Assembly: GCF_030064895.1 (NCBI RefSeq)
Contig: NZ_JASJEB010000002.1
Span: 1 to 64,000 of the forward strand
DNA length: 64,000 nucleotides
Reading direction: 5' to 3'
Origin: Crocosphaera sp.
GTDB taxonomy: Bacteria > Cyanobacteriota > Cyanobacteriia > Cyanobacteriales > Microcystaceae
Shown: positions 38,877-48,221 of the stretch, piece by piece
Layout: every line of letters starts with the position of its first letter
Numbering within the stretch: position 1 is the stretch's first letter
Notes under the pieces: model-generated
Databases searched by the model: none
What the model was told of the DNA's origin: nothing
The model's input: only the letters and a program-made list of their open reading frames with translations
Translations under genes and position numbers: made by a program

Positions 38877-38945
38877 GTCTCTACAAACTGAGATTTTACA
38901 ATTGCAAAAATAGACTTTATTAATCACTCAAAGTAGAACTAAATC

Positions 38946-39296
38946 ATGCCCTTAATTCAAGTAAAAACATCGGTTTCTCCACCAGAATCAACGGTTATTG
39001 AATCTTTGCTCACAACTTTATCTGGTAAATTAGCAGGACATTTAGGTAAACCTGAATCTTATGTTATGACTTCCTTTGATGCAGATGTTAAGATGACTTT
39101 TGCAGGAACTTTTGACCCCGTTTGTTACCTAGAAATTAAAAGCATTGGTAGCATGAGTCCCTCACAAACTGAAAGCATGAGTAAAGATTTTTGTCAAGTT
39201 ATTGAAGATAAATTAGGTGTTGCTAAAAATCGCATTTACATCGAATTTGCTGATGCTAAAGGTAGTATGTGGGGATGGAATGGGAGAACATTTTAG
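38946..39296 (+). CDS. MIF-like tautomerase
   Basis: The 116-residue protein is a macrophage-migration-inhibitory-factor homologue: the N-terminal catalytic proline (Pro2 after Met removal, MPLIQVKTS), Lys near 33 and the C-terminal NRIYIEFADAKGSMWGWNGRTF typical of the family. MIF homologues have keto-enol tautomerase activity on phenylpyruvate; the physiological substrate in cyanobacteria is unknown. A single-gene unit 70 bp after the flavin reductase-like gene. Confidence 0.93.
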   Translation: MPLIQVKTSVSPPESTVIESLLTTLSGKLAGHLGKPESYVMTSFDADVKMTFAGTFDPVCYLEIKSIGSMSPSQTESMSKDFCQVIEDKLGVAKNRIYIEFADAKGSMWGWNGRTF

Positions 39297-39378
39297 TTAG
39301 TTTTTCCTCTATAAGTTTAGTGTTGGGTTGAATTGTTTTAACCCAACCTACAAGACTAGGGAGATAGTGAATAAATAA

Positions 39379-41562
39379 GTGAACAAACAAACATTAAAAT
39401 TTATTGATTTATTTGCTGGTATTGGTGGCTTTAGATTAGCTTTTGAAAAAGTAGGTTATCAATGTGTTTATTCTTGTGAAATTAATGAACATTGTCGTCA
39501 AGTTTATGATAAGAATTTTGGTGAATTACCAGAACATGATATTACGAGAATAGTTGCTGATAATCTTCCTAATTTTGATGTTTTAACGGCTGGTTTTCCT
39601 TGTCAACCTTTTAGTATTTGTGGCAAAAGACAAGGATTTAAGGATACAAGAGGAACTTTATTTTTTCATATATGTGAAATTATAGAAGTTAAGAAACCGA
39701 AAGTCATTGTTCTTGAGAATGTTAAACATTTAATTCATCATCAACAAGGCAAGACCTTAGAAACAATCATTTATGCTTTAGAAGATTTAGGCTATTTAGT
39801 TGATTATAAACTTTTAAATTCTAAAGATTTTGGTGTTCCTCAAAATAGAGAAAGAATTATTATTATTGGAACAATTAATAGAAAATTTAATTTTGGACTT
39901 ATTCATACTCAAAAAAATGTTCCTAGTATTAGGAATTTTTTAGATAAACAAGGAAATTTTGAATATTTAGAACAGAAAGAATATACATTAATTCAAGAAC
40001 CTAAAAGACAACTATCAGGTTTAATTTTTATTGGTTATCGTAATAAAAATATATGGAAAAAAGGTATAAGACCTAATACAGAACATCTTTCTAGAGTTCA
40101 TCGTCAACCTAATAGAATTTACTCAATAGACGGGGTTCATCCTACTATCCCATCTCAAGAAACATCAGGACGTTTCTTTATTTATATTCCTGAAGAAAAT
40201 GCAGTACGTAAATTGACTTTAAAAGAATGTTATAGAATTATGGGTTTTCCTGATAATTTTATTATTCATCATACTGTTACAGAAGCTTATAAACAAATTG
40301 GTAATTCTATTTGTATTCCTTTGTTTAAAGAGGTAGCAATTCAATTAAAAGAGCAAATTTTTAAACAACAAGACCACGATATTGAATATAAACAAAATAT
40401 TTACAAACTTAACCCAAAAAAACTAAGATTACAATTGGAAATAACAGGCATGACTATTATGAATCATAGAGAGAAATTATTAGAACTATATGACTTATCT
40501 CAAAATATTAGTGATATTGAAACACTAATTTCTTCAAATTATATAAATTTTATTAACATTATTGCTAAAAATTGTAAAAAACAAAAAGGTGTTTACACAG
40601 TTTTAATAACTTTATTAATTCATAAAATTATTGAGCCAAATCAAGATATTAGATATCATCAAAAAAATTTACCTGGTGGTTTTTCAGGAAGAACAATTGA
40701 CACTCAATACATTACACCAACCTTGAAAGAATTAGGACTTCCTGCAATGGCGGAAAGTGGATGGTTAACTCGTTCTCTTGAACAACCTTATCCTTATACT
40801 CTAGATTATAATGGTAATATTAGTAATAAAAAAGTTAAAGAAGCTTTCTTAAAGTTAATTGATTTTGTAGAAACTTATCCCGATAATACAGAAGTTGTTA
40901 TTAGAATATTGCTTTCGGAGGTTAGAAAAATAACTGAAGCCAATAAAATTAAAATTATTAAATTAAACAATCCTGAGAAATTTGATATTATTACTGTTGT
41001 TAACTGTTTAGACTATCATTTCCATTTTAACTATAAAATTCATGGTGCGTCTAAGTTACCAGTGTTAGCTTTTTATGCAATCTATCAACATTTAATCCAA
41101 GAAGTTGAAAGATATAAATCATGTACACTTAATCCATTAGGAAGTCATACTGCATCGGATAGAACATCAAAAACAGCAGGAGATATTGAAATTATAGGAA
41201 GCAAGAAAAACTTAATAGAAGCGATTGAAATTAAACATGGTAAACCTATCGATTTACAAATAATTCTTATTGCTAAAGATAAAATTATAAAATTCAATCC
41301 TCGTCGTTACTGTATCTTTTCATCTGCTAATATTCAAGCAGAACAATCAAAACTAATTGAAGAAGAAATTAAAAATATAAGAGATACTCACGGCTGCCAA
41401 ATTATTATTAATGGGATCATTCCTACTTTAAAATACTATCTTAGATTACTAACTTCTGTTGAAAAATTTATTGAAAGCTATTCAAACTTAGTAGAATCTG
41501 ATCAAGAATTACAAGCAATTCATAAAATAAAATGGAATGAAATCCTATCTCAATTAGAATAA
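39379..41562 (+). CDS. fused type II restriction-modification protein: m5C methyltransferase + PD-(D/E)XK-like nuclease
   Basis: Residues 1-330 form a complete C5-cytosine methyltransferase: motif I DLFAGIGGF, motif IV with catalytic Cys75 in PCQPFS, ENV (113-115), QNRER (155-159), a target-recognition region (about 190-270) and motif X GNSICIPLF (309-317). Residues 345-727 are a second domain absent from ordinary methyltransferases. It contains YHQKNLPGGFSGRTIDTQY, ASKLPVLAFYAIYQ and HTASDRTSKTAGDIEI...EAIEIKHG, i.e. Asp602-x14-Glu617-x-Lys619, a PD-(D/E)XK-type catalytic arrangement like type II endonucleases. The product probably both methylates and cuts one site; specificity cannot be read. 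Start is GTG. No separate restriction gene is adjacent. Confidence 0.88.
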   Translation: MNKQTLKFIDLFAGIGGFRLAFEKVGYQCVYSCEINEHCRQVYDKNFGELPEHDITRIVADNLPNFDVLTAGFPCQPFSICGKRQGFKDTRGTLFFHICEIIEVKKPKVIVLENVKHLIHHQQGKTLETIIYALEDLGYLVDYKLLNSKDFGVPQNRERIIIIGTINRKFNFGLIHTQKNVPSIRNFLDKQGNFEYLEQKEYTLIQEPKRQLSGLIFIGYRNKNIWKKGIRPNTEHLSRVHRQPNRIYSIDGVHPTIPSQETSGRFFIYIPEENAVRKLTLKECYRIMGFPDNFIIHHTVTEAYKQIGNSICIPLFKEVAIQLKEQIFKQQDHDIEYKQNIYKLNPKKLRLQLEITGMTIMNHREKLLELYDLSQNISDIETLISSNYINFINIIAKNCKKQKGVYTVLITLLIHKIIEPNQDIRYHQKNLPGGFSGRTIDTQYITPTLKELGLPAMAESGWLTRSLEQPYPYTLDYNGNISNKKVKEAFLKLIDFVETYPDNTEVVIRILLSEVRKITEANKIKIIKLNNPEKFDIITVVNCLDYHFHFNYKIHGASKLPVLAFYAIYQHLIQEVERYKSCTLNPLGSHTASDRTSKTAGDIEIIGSKKNLIEAIEIKHGKPIDLQIILIAKDKIIKFNPRRYCIFSSANIQAEQSKLIEEEIKNIRDTHGCQIIINGIIPTLKYYLRLLTSVEKFIESYSNLVESDQELQAIHKIKWNEILSQLE

Positions 41563-41641
41563 TAAATTCTGAATGAGTAATATTTAATAGCCGATATTTT
41601 AAGTTGGGTTAAAGAACAAAACCCAACAAAATTAATAAATA

Positions 41642-43051
41642 CTATACTTGATCAAACTTTGGTATTATTTCATTTTCCGATAAACTTTGATCAGAAGTAA
41701 AACCCATCAGAACTTGTTCTAAAATAGGGATTAAATGATTAACTTGTTTCAAACGAATTAAAACATCCCATATCGGTTCACATTTTTTCCATGCACCGGC
41801 ATAAAATAAATGACGTAAACGACTATTCCAGTCAGATTTAACCCAGGCCCCTTGAACAATAGACCGCCAACTATAAAAATCTTGATAAGCTTGCCAATAA
41901 CCTGATTCTAACGCTTCAGCACTTATTTTTGCTGGTTTATAGACAACATGACGGGTATCATATAAGTCCCAATTATCAGTAATAATGCGATTTTCTGACA
42001 CCATTCTATTATAAAGTGGAGTGCCTGGATAGGGGGTTAAAATATGAAAAGTTGCTGTTTCTAATCCTTGAGAAATTGCCCAATCTACTGTACGTTGAAA
42101 GACAGTTTTATCATCGTTATCCATGCCAAAAACAAAACTAGAATTAACCATCACATTATGGTCATGAAGTCGTTTAATAGCTAAAGAATAATCTCGGTTT
42201 AAATTATGATATTTATGTTGTTCTTTGAGATTATTAAAATCCAATGTTTCAAAGCCAACAAATAAACTTCTTAAACCAGATTCTACCGCTTTTTCTAATA
42301 ATCCTGGTTTTAAAATTGATTCTACTGTAGCAGCAGCTTGCCAAACTCTTCCCATTCCTTTCATTCCTTCAAATAAAGCTGAGGCGAAAGCTTCATTCCC
42401 GAATAAATGATCGTCTAAAAAATATAAATGTTTTCCAGGTAATCGGTCAATTTCTGTTAAAGCATCGTCAACTTTTTGGGTATAAAATGACTTTCCAGAA
42501 CGATAAAAAGCATCTTTATAACAAAAATCACAATGATGAGGACAACCACGAGAAACAACAATAGAGTTAGGTACTAAATATAAATGTCGTTTAATTAAAT
42601 CTCGACGAACCCGAGGAATATCGACTAAAGAACGCTGTTTAGATTGATAAACTTTTTGAGGATTTCCTGTTCTAAAATCTTGCAAAAATAACGGCCAAGT
42701 ATCTTCCCCTGGCCCCATAAAAATAGTATCAGCATGATTAGCTGCTTCATCTGGTAAAGCAGTAATGTGCAACCCTCCTAAGACAACATAAGAACCTTTT
42801 TGACGGTAATAATCAGCTAATTTATAAGCACGATAAGCCGAGGTTATATAGACTTGTATAATTACTAAATCAGGTTGATCATTTAAGTTTAAAGGTTCAA
42901 CGTGTTCGTCTTGTAAATAAATGTCATCTGACTCATCAAAAAAACCTGCAATAGATGCTAAACCAAGAGGGGGAAATAAATGATATTTAATCGGTCGCCA
43001 AAAAGGGCTTAATGCCTCGGTTAAAGCGGGTAAAATCATTTTTACTTTCAT
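41642..43051 (-). CDS. B12-binding domain radical SAM protein
   Basis: The 469-residue protein has an N-terminal cobalamin-binding Rossmann-like domain (HLFPPLGLASIAGFF, VVLGGLHITALPDEA) and the radical SAM motif Cys170-x3-Cys174-x2-Cys177 (CPHHCDFC). The DDHLFG and ETATFHILTPYPGTPLY segments are typical of the large class B methyltransferase-like family. The substrate is unknown; some relatives act on lipids, hopanoids or natural products. Confidence 0.88.
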   Translation of the reverse strand: MKVKMILPALTEALSPFWRPIKYHLFPPLGLASIAGFFDESDDIYLQDEHVEPLNLNDQPDLVIIQVYITSAYRAYKLADYYRQKGSYVVLGGLHITALPDEAANHADTIFMGPGEDTWPLFLQDFRTGNPQKVYQSKQRSLVDIPRVRRDLIKRHLYLVPNSIVVSRGCPHHCDFCYKDAFYRSGKSFYTQKVDDALTEIDRLPGKHLYFLDDHLFGNEAFASALFEGMKGMGRVWQAAATVESILKPGLLEKAVESGLRSLFVGFETLDFNNLKEQHKYHNLNRDYSLAIKRLHDHNVMVNSSFVFGMDNDDKTVFQRTVDWAISQGLETATFHILTPYPGTPLYNRMVSENRIITDNWDLYDTRHVVYKPAKISAEALESGYWQAYQDFYSWRSIVQGAWVKSDWNSRLRHLFYAGAWKKCEPIWDVLIRLKQVNHLIPILEQVLMGFTSDQSLSENEIIPKFDQV

Positions 43052-43330
43052 AATTTTTTAACTCCTAATAATCAGCTAACTTCATATTAGGAGATAGGAA
43101 AAATATAAATCTCTGACCGTTAACTATCTTTGAATAATTTATTTTATTATGACAAATATTTACTAATTTTAATAATAATTTTCTTGATTTGCTTGTATTT
43201 TTCTGATACTCAGAAGATAAGGGAATTCTGCTCAAAATTGAGCTAAACTAGGATGAAGTGATGAAAAGTCCATAGAACTTGAATTGTATGGGCTGATCAT
43301 TGTTGTAAGAAACTATTGAAATAGATAATA

Positions 43331-44071
43331 ATGATGCACCCTGAATTAGACAACGCACTCCAAGAACGTCGGGCCTTGAAAATTATTAGTGGTTTGACTA
43401 ATTTTGATGCTGGTAACGTTTCAGCGATCGCAAAAGCGGCCCAAGCAGGAGGAGCAACTTTTGTCGACATTGCGGCCTCTCCTAGTTTAGTCCGTCAGGT
43501 TCGTTCCTTGACGAATTTACCCATTTGTGTATCTGCGGTTGAGGCTCAATTATTAGCCGATGCGGTGGAAGCTGGAGCAGATTTAGTCGAAATCGGTAAT
43601 TTTGACGCTTTTTATGCCCAAGGAAGACGTTTTGAAGCCCCAGAAGTCCTGCAATTAACCGAAAAAACCCGTGCTTTACTCCCTAATACTACTCTTTGTG
43701 TCACAGTTCCCCACATCCTACCCTTGGATGAACAGGTAGCATTAGCAGAGAAGTTAGTGGAGGCAGGGGCAAACCTGATTCAAACGGAAGGAGGAACTGG
43801 CAGTAATCCTAACCACTCTGGAACTTTGGGATTAATTGAAAAAGCAGCTCCTACTTTAGCAGCTGCCCATAGCATTTCTCGGGCTGTTTCTGTTCCCGTC
43901 ATCTGTGCTTCGGGACTATCCACTGTCACTGCACCAATGGCTATTACTGCCGGTGCTTCAGGGGTTGGTGTTGGTTCAGCGATTAACAAACTCAATGATG
44001 AGGTGGCTATGGTGGCTGCTGTTCGTTCATTGGTAGAGTCTCTACAAAGTTCTGTTAAGGTTAATCTGTGA
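43331..44071 (+). CDS. ycf23: DUF561 / Ycf23 family protein
   Basis: The 246-residue TIM-barrel-like protein is conserved in cyanobacteria and red-lineage plastids as Ycf23. Features are ALKIISGLTNFDAGNV at the N-terminus, VEAGADLVEIGNFDAFYAQG, IQTEGGTGSNP and the phosphate-binding-like VICASGLSTVTAPMAITAGASGVGVGSA. Function is not established. A hairpin follows 6 bp after the stop. Confidence 0.92.
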   Translation: MMHPELDNALQERRALKIISGLTNFDAGNVSAIAKAAQAGGATFVDIAASPSLVRQVRSLTNLPICVSAVEAQLLADAVEAGADLVEIGNFDAFYAQGRRFEAPEVLQLTEKTRALLPNTTLCVTVPHILPLDEQVALAEKLVEAGANLIQTEGGTGSNPNHSGTLGLIEKAAPTLAAAHSISRAVSVPVICASGLSTVTAPMAITAGASGVGVGSAINKLNDEVAMVAAVRSLVESLQSSVKVNL

Positions 44072-44077
44072 CATCCT

Positions 44078-44109
44078 CCCACGCTAACTGCTAAGCAGTA
44101 TAGCGTGGG
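44078..44109. repeat. IS200/IS605-type right-end hairpin
   Basis: CCCACGCTA + ACTGC, loop TAA, GCAGT + A + TAGCGTGGG form a 14-bp stem with a single bulged A. It directly follows the end of the tnpB relic and has the structure of an IS200/IS605 family right end. It may also terminate ycf23. Confidence 0.65.
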
Positions 44110-44411
44110 CTTCCCGACTCACGACGGGATATTTCTGCCCACAGGGGTATGCCCCTACGCCAGTTATCTAGGTTCATAACCCCCGATACCTCGACTTGAC
44201 AGACGGTTTCCTTTCCTCTGAGTCCCAGAGTAGTAGTTTCTATTCCTCGATTACAGATTTCTTGGGCTGATGCCACGTCACGGTCAGAGCGATAGTGGCA
44301 TTCAGGACAATCATGAATCCTATCAGACAGAGTTTTTCTGATTTCTGCTCGACAGTTAGGACAAGTTTGGCTAGTACCACGATGGTCAACTAATCGGAAA
44401 TACTTACCTCG
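44091..44411 (-). pseudogene. tnpB: truncated IS200/IS605 TnpB (C-terminal relic)
   Basis: Only the TnpB C-terminus remains: RGTSQTCPNC ... CPECHYRSDRDVASAQEI, i.e. the zinc ribbon (two Cys-x2-Cys pairs) and the third RuvC Asp in the DRDV motif. The upstream 300 or so residues and tnpA are missing. The apparent N-terminus (upstream of about 44411) comes from an unrelated AT-rich repeat that also occurs at 35575. The element is not mobile on its own. Confidence 0.88.
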
Positions 44412-44565
44412 ATAAATGTTAAATGATAAATGAAATGACAGATTGAGCAAGAAAAGTCTTTAATTCAGGTTGAACTTGATAATATAGCAATAGACAGGCT
44501 AGTTAGGACACATAAATTATATTTTAAGGGAACAGGGAACAGGGAACAGGGAACAGAAAAATGTC

Positions 44566-44964
44566 CTAATAGCTTTGGCGACTGCTATAAAATAAATGGG
44601 CAGTGCAATCACAATCTGATGAGCCAAACTTATTAATAGGAATGCTTGAGTGTTTATCTTTAAGTAGTAATTTAGCCCATTGACATTCTAGTTTAATAGT
44701 ATCAGTTGAGTAGCAAATTTGAACAGGTGTTAAATGGGGTTTAAGATAATCAAGATGCCAATGTTTTCGTTTATTAATCTGTAGATGTCTGTTAATTCTT
44801 GATTTGAGTCCTCCTCGTCCAAAGGCACTACCAATGTAACAATAATAACCAGGGTTTATTTGATAAGTTCCTAGTTTTCCTATGCTTACTGTTGATGACG
44901 TTGAACAGGAGAAAACTAAACAATAAGTTCCTGGTTGAGATGGTAATTGTAATGATTTTCCCAT
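44566..44964 (-). CDS. GIY-YIG nuclease-like protein (DUF123)
   Basis: The 132-residue protein has the DUF123 pattern: PGTYCLVF (GIY equivalent), GYYCYIGSAFGRGGLKSRINRHL (YIG equivalent plus catalytic Arg) and KHWHLDYL, with a late CDCTAHLF segment. The family belongs to the GIY-YIG superfamily and is found in archaea and cyanobacteria; the substrate is unknown. Just downstream is a GGGAACA tandem microrepeat (44529-44556). Confidence 0.85.
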   Translation of the reverse strand: MGKSLQLPSQPGTYCLVFSCSTSSTVSIGKLGTYQINPGYYCYIGSAFGRGGLKSRINRHLQINKRKHWHLDYLKPHLTPVQICYSTDTIKLECQWAKLLLKDKHSSIPINKFGSSDCDCTAHLFYSSRQSY

Positions 44965-45056
44965 AAAAATTAATGAATTATGTTTTTAGTTTATGACTTT
45001 ATATAATTCCCAAATAGTGACAAAAGCATGATGATCATTATTCCATATATCAGAAT

Positions 45057-45452
45057 TTATCTTGTTATAATAGGACTACCATGATGATGAACTAAATACC
45101 ATTTTTGTGCCATTTTTCTAAAACTATTTGTTGCCATTGATTCTGCTTCTAATCTTTTTCCTTTATTAACTTGTGTCACTTTTTCAATGAGGACAATATA
45201 AGCAATTTCTTGACCTATATCAAGGTTAATAATTTCTGTGTCAATTTCTAAATAATCGGTGTTTTTAAAAATAGTTTCCCAAGAGGAACGAATAACACCC
45301 CATCCTTTAAGAAAATTGCCTCCAGGATGAACACAAGTACAACTTGAACCTTGCCACCATATTTGACTCATTGTTTTGATATCTCGTTTCTCAAACGAAC
45401 GATAAAAAGCGTCATTAATGGTAATTAATTGAGATTTATCATCAGTGGTCAT
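45057..45452 (-). CDS. SnoaL-like / NTF2-fold protein
   Basis: This 131-residue alpha+beta protein resembles the SnoaL/DUF4440 group of the NTF2 fold: an N-terminal helix pair (INDAFYRSFEKRDIKTMSQIW), WGVIRSSWETIF, and strand repeats ending KWYLVHHHGSP. Such domains bind small ligands or act as simple isomerases; the role here is unknown. Confidence 0.8.
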   Translation of the reverse strand: MTTDDKSQLITINDAFYRSFEKRDIKTMSQIWWQGSSCTCVHPGGNFLKGWGVIRSSWETIFKNTDYLEIDTEIINLDIGQEIAYIVLIEKVTQVNKGKRLEAESMATNSFRKMAQKWYLVHHHGSPIITR

Positions 45453-45656
45453 ATTATTACTATTCGGTGGTTACTTTGAATAATAATAGTTTATCATTCC
45501 TGTCTTAATTAACCATTACTTTCTTAACAAAAACTAATAAGTAACACGCATTTAAACGACGTATTTACAAATTAGTAAACAAACCATCCAACTCTCTCTC
45601 CGTAAGTTACTGCGCAGTGTTTTAAATCCCTAATAGCTTAACTTTTTTATGATTTA

Positions 45657-46424
45657 CTAAAGTAAAGCTGCGGATTTTTTATCTAGTAATAAAGTTGCCT
45701 GGGAATGTCGTCTTAAAATGGAAGCGGGACAAAGGGGAGAAATTTTACCTTTTAGAGTCTGTCTGATAATCTTTGCTTTTTTTTCTCCTAATGCTAAACA
45801 GAGTATTTTTTTTGCTGACATAATAGTAGGAATAGTGACCGTAAAAGCATATTTTGGTACTTTCTCAAGAATGTAAAAATGTCCCTGATTAACTTGTGCA
45901 GAACGAGTTTGTGGATCTAATTTAACAATTTTTACTTTATGAGGATCATTAAAGTTGGCAACTTGTGGTTCATTAAATGCTAAATGTCCATTGACTCCAA
46001 TGCCTAAAAAACACAGATCAACAGGGTATTTGTCGAGTAATTTTGTATAACGATCGCATTCTTCTATTGGTTCTAAGGTATCACCTATTAAGTAATTAAA
46101 TGATTTAGAATTAATGTTTTTTTCTACCTTTTCGTGGAGATAAAAACGGAAACTAGCTGGATTCTTACTTTCAATTCCTAAGTATTCGTCTAAATGCAAT
46201 AAATTAATCCTTGACCAATCAATTTTTTGAGCAGCAATAATAAGATCAAGAAATTTTAATTGAGAGTTTCCTGTTGCTAAGAGAATTGTTGCTTCTTCTT
46301 GATTTTTTAGGACTTCTTGTATATAAATTTCTACGATTTTAGCAGCAGCGATCGCTAGTTTTTCCTCGCTTTCATAAATCTCAGTCACTAAAGAATCAAC
46401 GGTGAAAATCTGATTAGATGTCAT
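45657..46424 (-). CDS. nagB: glucosamine-6-phosphate deaminase (NagB-like)
   Basis: The enzyme converts glucosamine-6-phosphate to fructose-6-phosphate and ammonia. Conserved motifs are ILLATGNSQ (phosphate loop), INLLHLDEYLG (catalytic Asp) and LGIGVNGHLAFNEP (catalytic His and Glu). The frame is open to 46457, but a 57-codon gene ends at 46441, so the ATG at 46424 (MTSNQIF) is preferred, giving 255 residues. It could supply or drain amino sugars used by the polysaccharide locus; that link is inference. Confidence 0.9.
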   Translation of the reverse strand: MTSNQIFTVDSLVTEIYESEEKLAIAAAKIVEIYIQEVLKNQEEATILLATGNSQLKFLDLIIAAQKIDWSRINLLHLDEYLGIESKNPASFRFYLHEKVEKNINSKSFNYLIGDTLEPIEECDRYTKLLDKYPVDLCFLGIGVNGHLAFNEPQVANFNDPHKVKIVKLDPQTRSAQVNQGHFYILEKVPKYAFTVTIPTIMSAKKILCLALGEKKAKIIRQTLKGKISPLCPASILRRHSQATLLLDKKSAALL

Positions 46425-46440
46425 AATTAATTCATCGCTA

Positions 46441-46614
46441 TTATACTTGAGGTTCAATCTTTTTTTCGGGCATTTCTGGAGCTATTTTCGGCTTTTTGAG
46501 AGAATAACCTTGTCTTTCTAAATGTTTGACAAATTCATCAGAATTAACCCCAGAACTGTCAACTTTCTTAGGGTTAGATTTTCGTTCTTTTTTCAATTTA
46601 GCTTTACGTCCCAT
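46441..46614 (-). CDS. small basic conserved protein (57 aa)
   Basis: The reading from the ATG at 46614 is MGRKAKLKKERKSNPKK..., a Lys/Arg-rich N-terminus, then a helix (DEFVKHLERQGYSLKK) and a Pro/Glu-rich end. I recall similar short basic proteins in other cyanobacteria but know no function. It ends 16 bp before the preferred nagB start, suggesting a two-gene unit. Confidence 0.65.
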   Translation of the reverse strand: MGRKAKLKKERKSNPKKVDSSGVNSDEFVKHLERQGYSLKKPKIAPEMPEKKIEPQV

Positions 46615-46738
46615 TGCCTCAATTTGTCAAATCAGTTTACCTCCATAAGTCTACTCCATTTAAGTCTTTTATGTTCAGTTAATTAATATCACTTAACACT
46701 TAGAGTCATTGGCAATAACTGAACGAATTATTAATTAT

Positions 46739-47986
46739 TTAATCATCAAAAGCATATAAATCTTTTTCCTTACCTAAAGCAAAACTCAAAGAAGTCTGGA
46801 AGTTATAGTTAGATTGACTAATGAATAAGAAAAAAGCAACTAAAGCAAGACTACCAGTCATGGTAAAAATAACTTGATAACTTAAATGATTTCCTAAGCT
46901 TCCTACTAATGGGCCAGCGCAAGCCATTCCTAGATCAAAACCACCTAAACAAACTGAGTAAACTCGTCCTCTTTCGTAGGAAGAAGATCGATCAGAAATT
47001 AAAGCGATAATCATGGGAATTAGTGTCCCTGCACCGATACCCTCAAAAATAGCTGCTACTAATATTTGTCTGCCACTTGTTGCTTGGGTTAACAATATCA
47101 TCGATACGAAATAACAAAGAAGACTAACAGTTATGAATGGACCACGACCATAACGATCAGAAACTGGACCCGAAAAAATGCGAGAAGAAAAACTAGCGAT
47201 CGCTGCTGTTGTGTAAAACCAACCGGCACTAAATCCTAATTCTGTTTCCTCGAGAAATAAAGGTAAAAATGTGATTAAACTGCCAAATAATAAGCCAATC
47301 ATCAACAATATTAAGGCAGGAATTATTAAAGAACGACTAGATAACATCTGCTTAAAATTGCGAATTTTTCTTTTATTAACAACATTTTTTTGTTCATTAT
47401 TACAGGATTTATCTGGAATCGAAAATAAGAAAAATAATCCTAAAAATCCGAAAAGTGCTGAATTCATAAATAAGGCTTGATAGCCTAAAAATTGTTGTAA
47501 AGAACCACCTAATGCCGGCCCGATACTCATACCAATAGGATTAACTAAACTCATATAACCAATTAACTCCCCTCGTTGTTTGATGGGGGATAAATCAACC
47601 ACTAAAGCACTATAAGCTGTGGTAAAAGCAGCAATACTTACCCCATGAATAGCACGAACTCCAATTAAAGGAAAAACAGAGTTAATTAATAAATAACCAA
47701 GGGGAGCAAGTCCTGCTACAATGATGCCAATACCAAGCACTAATTTACGACTTTTTTTATCAGCTAAATAGCCCAAAGAAGTACGAGAACAAAGCAAACC
47801 AATGGCAAAACTTCCCATCACTAAACCAATTTGTGAACGGGTTCCTCCAAGTTCTTTAATATAGGTAGGTAAGGTAGGCAATAAGGTGGTAATACTAATC
47901 CAAAATAATAAACCTATGACCAATAAAGACCCTAAACTGCGTCTTTGTTGGGGTTGGAGACTGTTATAAGCTGTTAAAATACTCAC
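46739..47986 (-). CDS. MFS transporter
   Basis: Twelve membrane helices in 415 residues with the MFS signature LGYLADKKSRKLVLG between helices 2 and 3 and its half-repeat SGPVSDRYGRGPF between 8 and 9. The central loop is basic (NVVNKRKIRNFKQ). The pattern is that of drug-efflux-type MFS carriers; substrate unknown. Confidence 0.92.
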   Translation of the reverse strand: MSILTAYNSLQPQQRRSLGSLLVIGLLFWISITTLLPTLPTYIKELGGTRSQIGLVMGSFAIGLLCSRTSLGYLADKKSRKLVLGIGIIVAGLAPLGYLLINSVFPLIGVRAIHGVSIAAFTTAYSALVVDLSPIKQRGELIGYMSLVNPIGMSIGPALGGSLQQFLGYQALFMNSALFGFLGLFFLFSIPDKSCNNEQKNVVNKRKIRNFKQMLSSRSLIIPALILLMIGLLFGSLITFLPLFLEETELGFSAGWFYTTAAIASFSSRIFSGPVSDRYGRGPFITVSLLCYFVSMILLTQATSGRQILVAAIFEGIGAGTLIPMIIALISDRSSSYERGRVYSVCLGGFDLGMACAGPLVGSLGNHLSYQVIFTMTGSLALVAFFLFISQSNYNFQTSLSFALGKEKDLYAFDD

Positions 47987-48051
47987 AAATACTATCCAAT
48001 GTTTACATAACTTAATATAAGTTTAAGATTTTTTGGCTTTTATGACCACTC

Positions 48052-48157
48052 ATAGCACTTTTCAATTGGATGTATCAATATTTCGGTTGGAGGGGTGTGG
48101 GGAGTGTGGGGAGTCAAGCAATTTTAATGTTTAATCTATGCAAATGAAAATTGCTAT
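48052..48157. repeat. MITE-like element, copy B (106 bp)
   Basis: The ends ATAGCACTTTTCAATTGGAT (48052 on) and, inverted, ATAGCAATTTTCATTTGCAT (from 48157 inward) match at most positions, forming terminal inverted repeats of about 20 bp. The interior has a GTGGGGAGTGTGGGGAG microrepeat. It is related to 3040-3226. No ORF. Confidence 0.55.
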
Positions 48158-48221
48158 AAATAGAGGGGATGGTCAATTGCCATTTTATAATTAGTGGGAA
48201 TCAACATCCTATTTACAGATC

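Noticed and set aside
44412-44450. N-terminal 13 residues of the TnpB-relic ORF
   Set aside because: Encoded by an AT-rich repeat found elsewhere (35575-35602); not part of TnpB.
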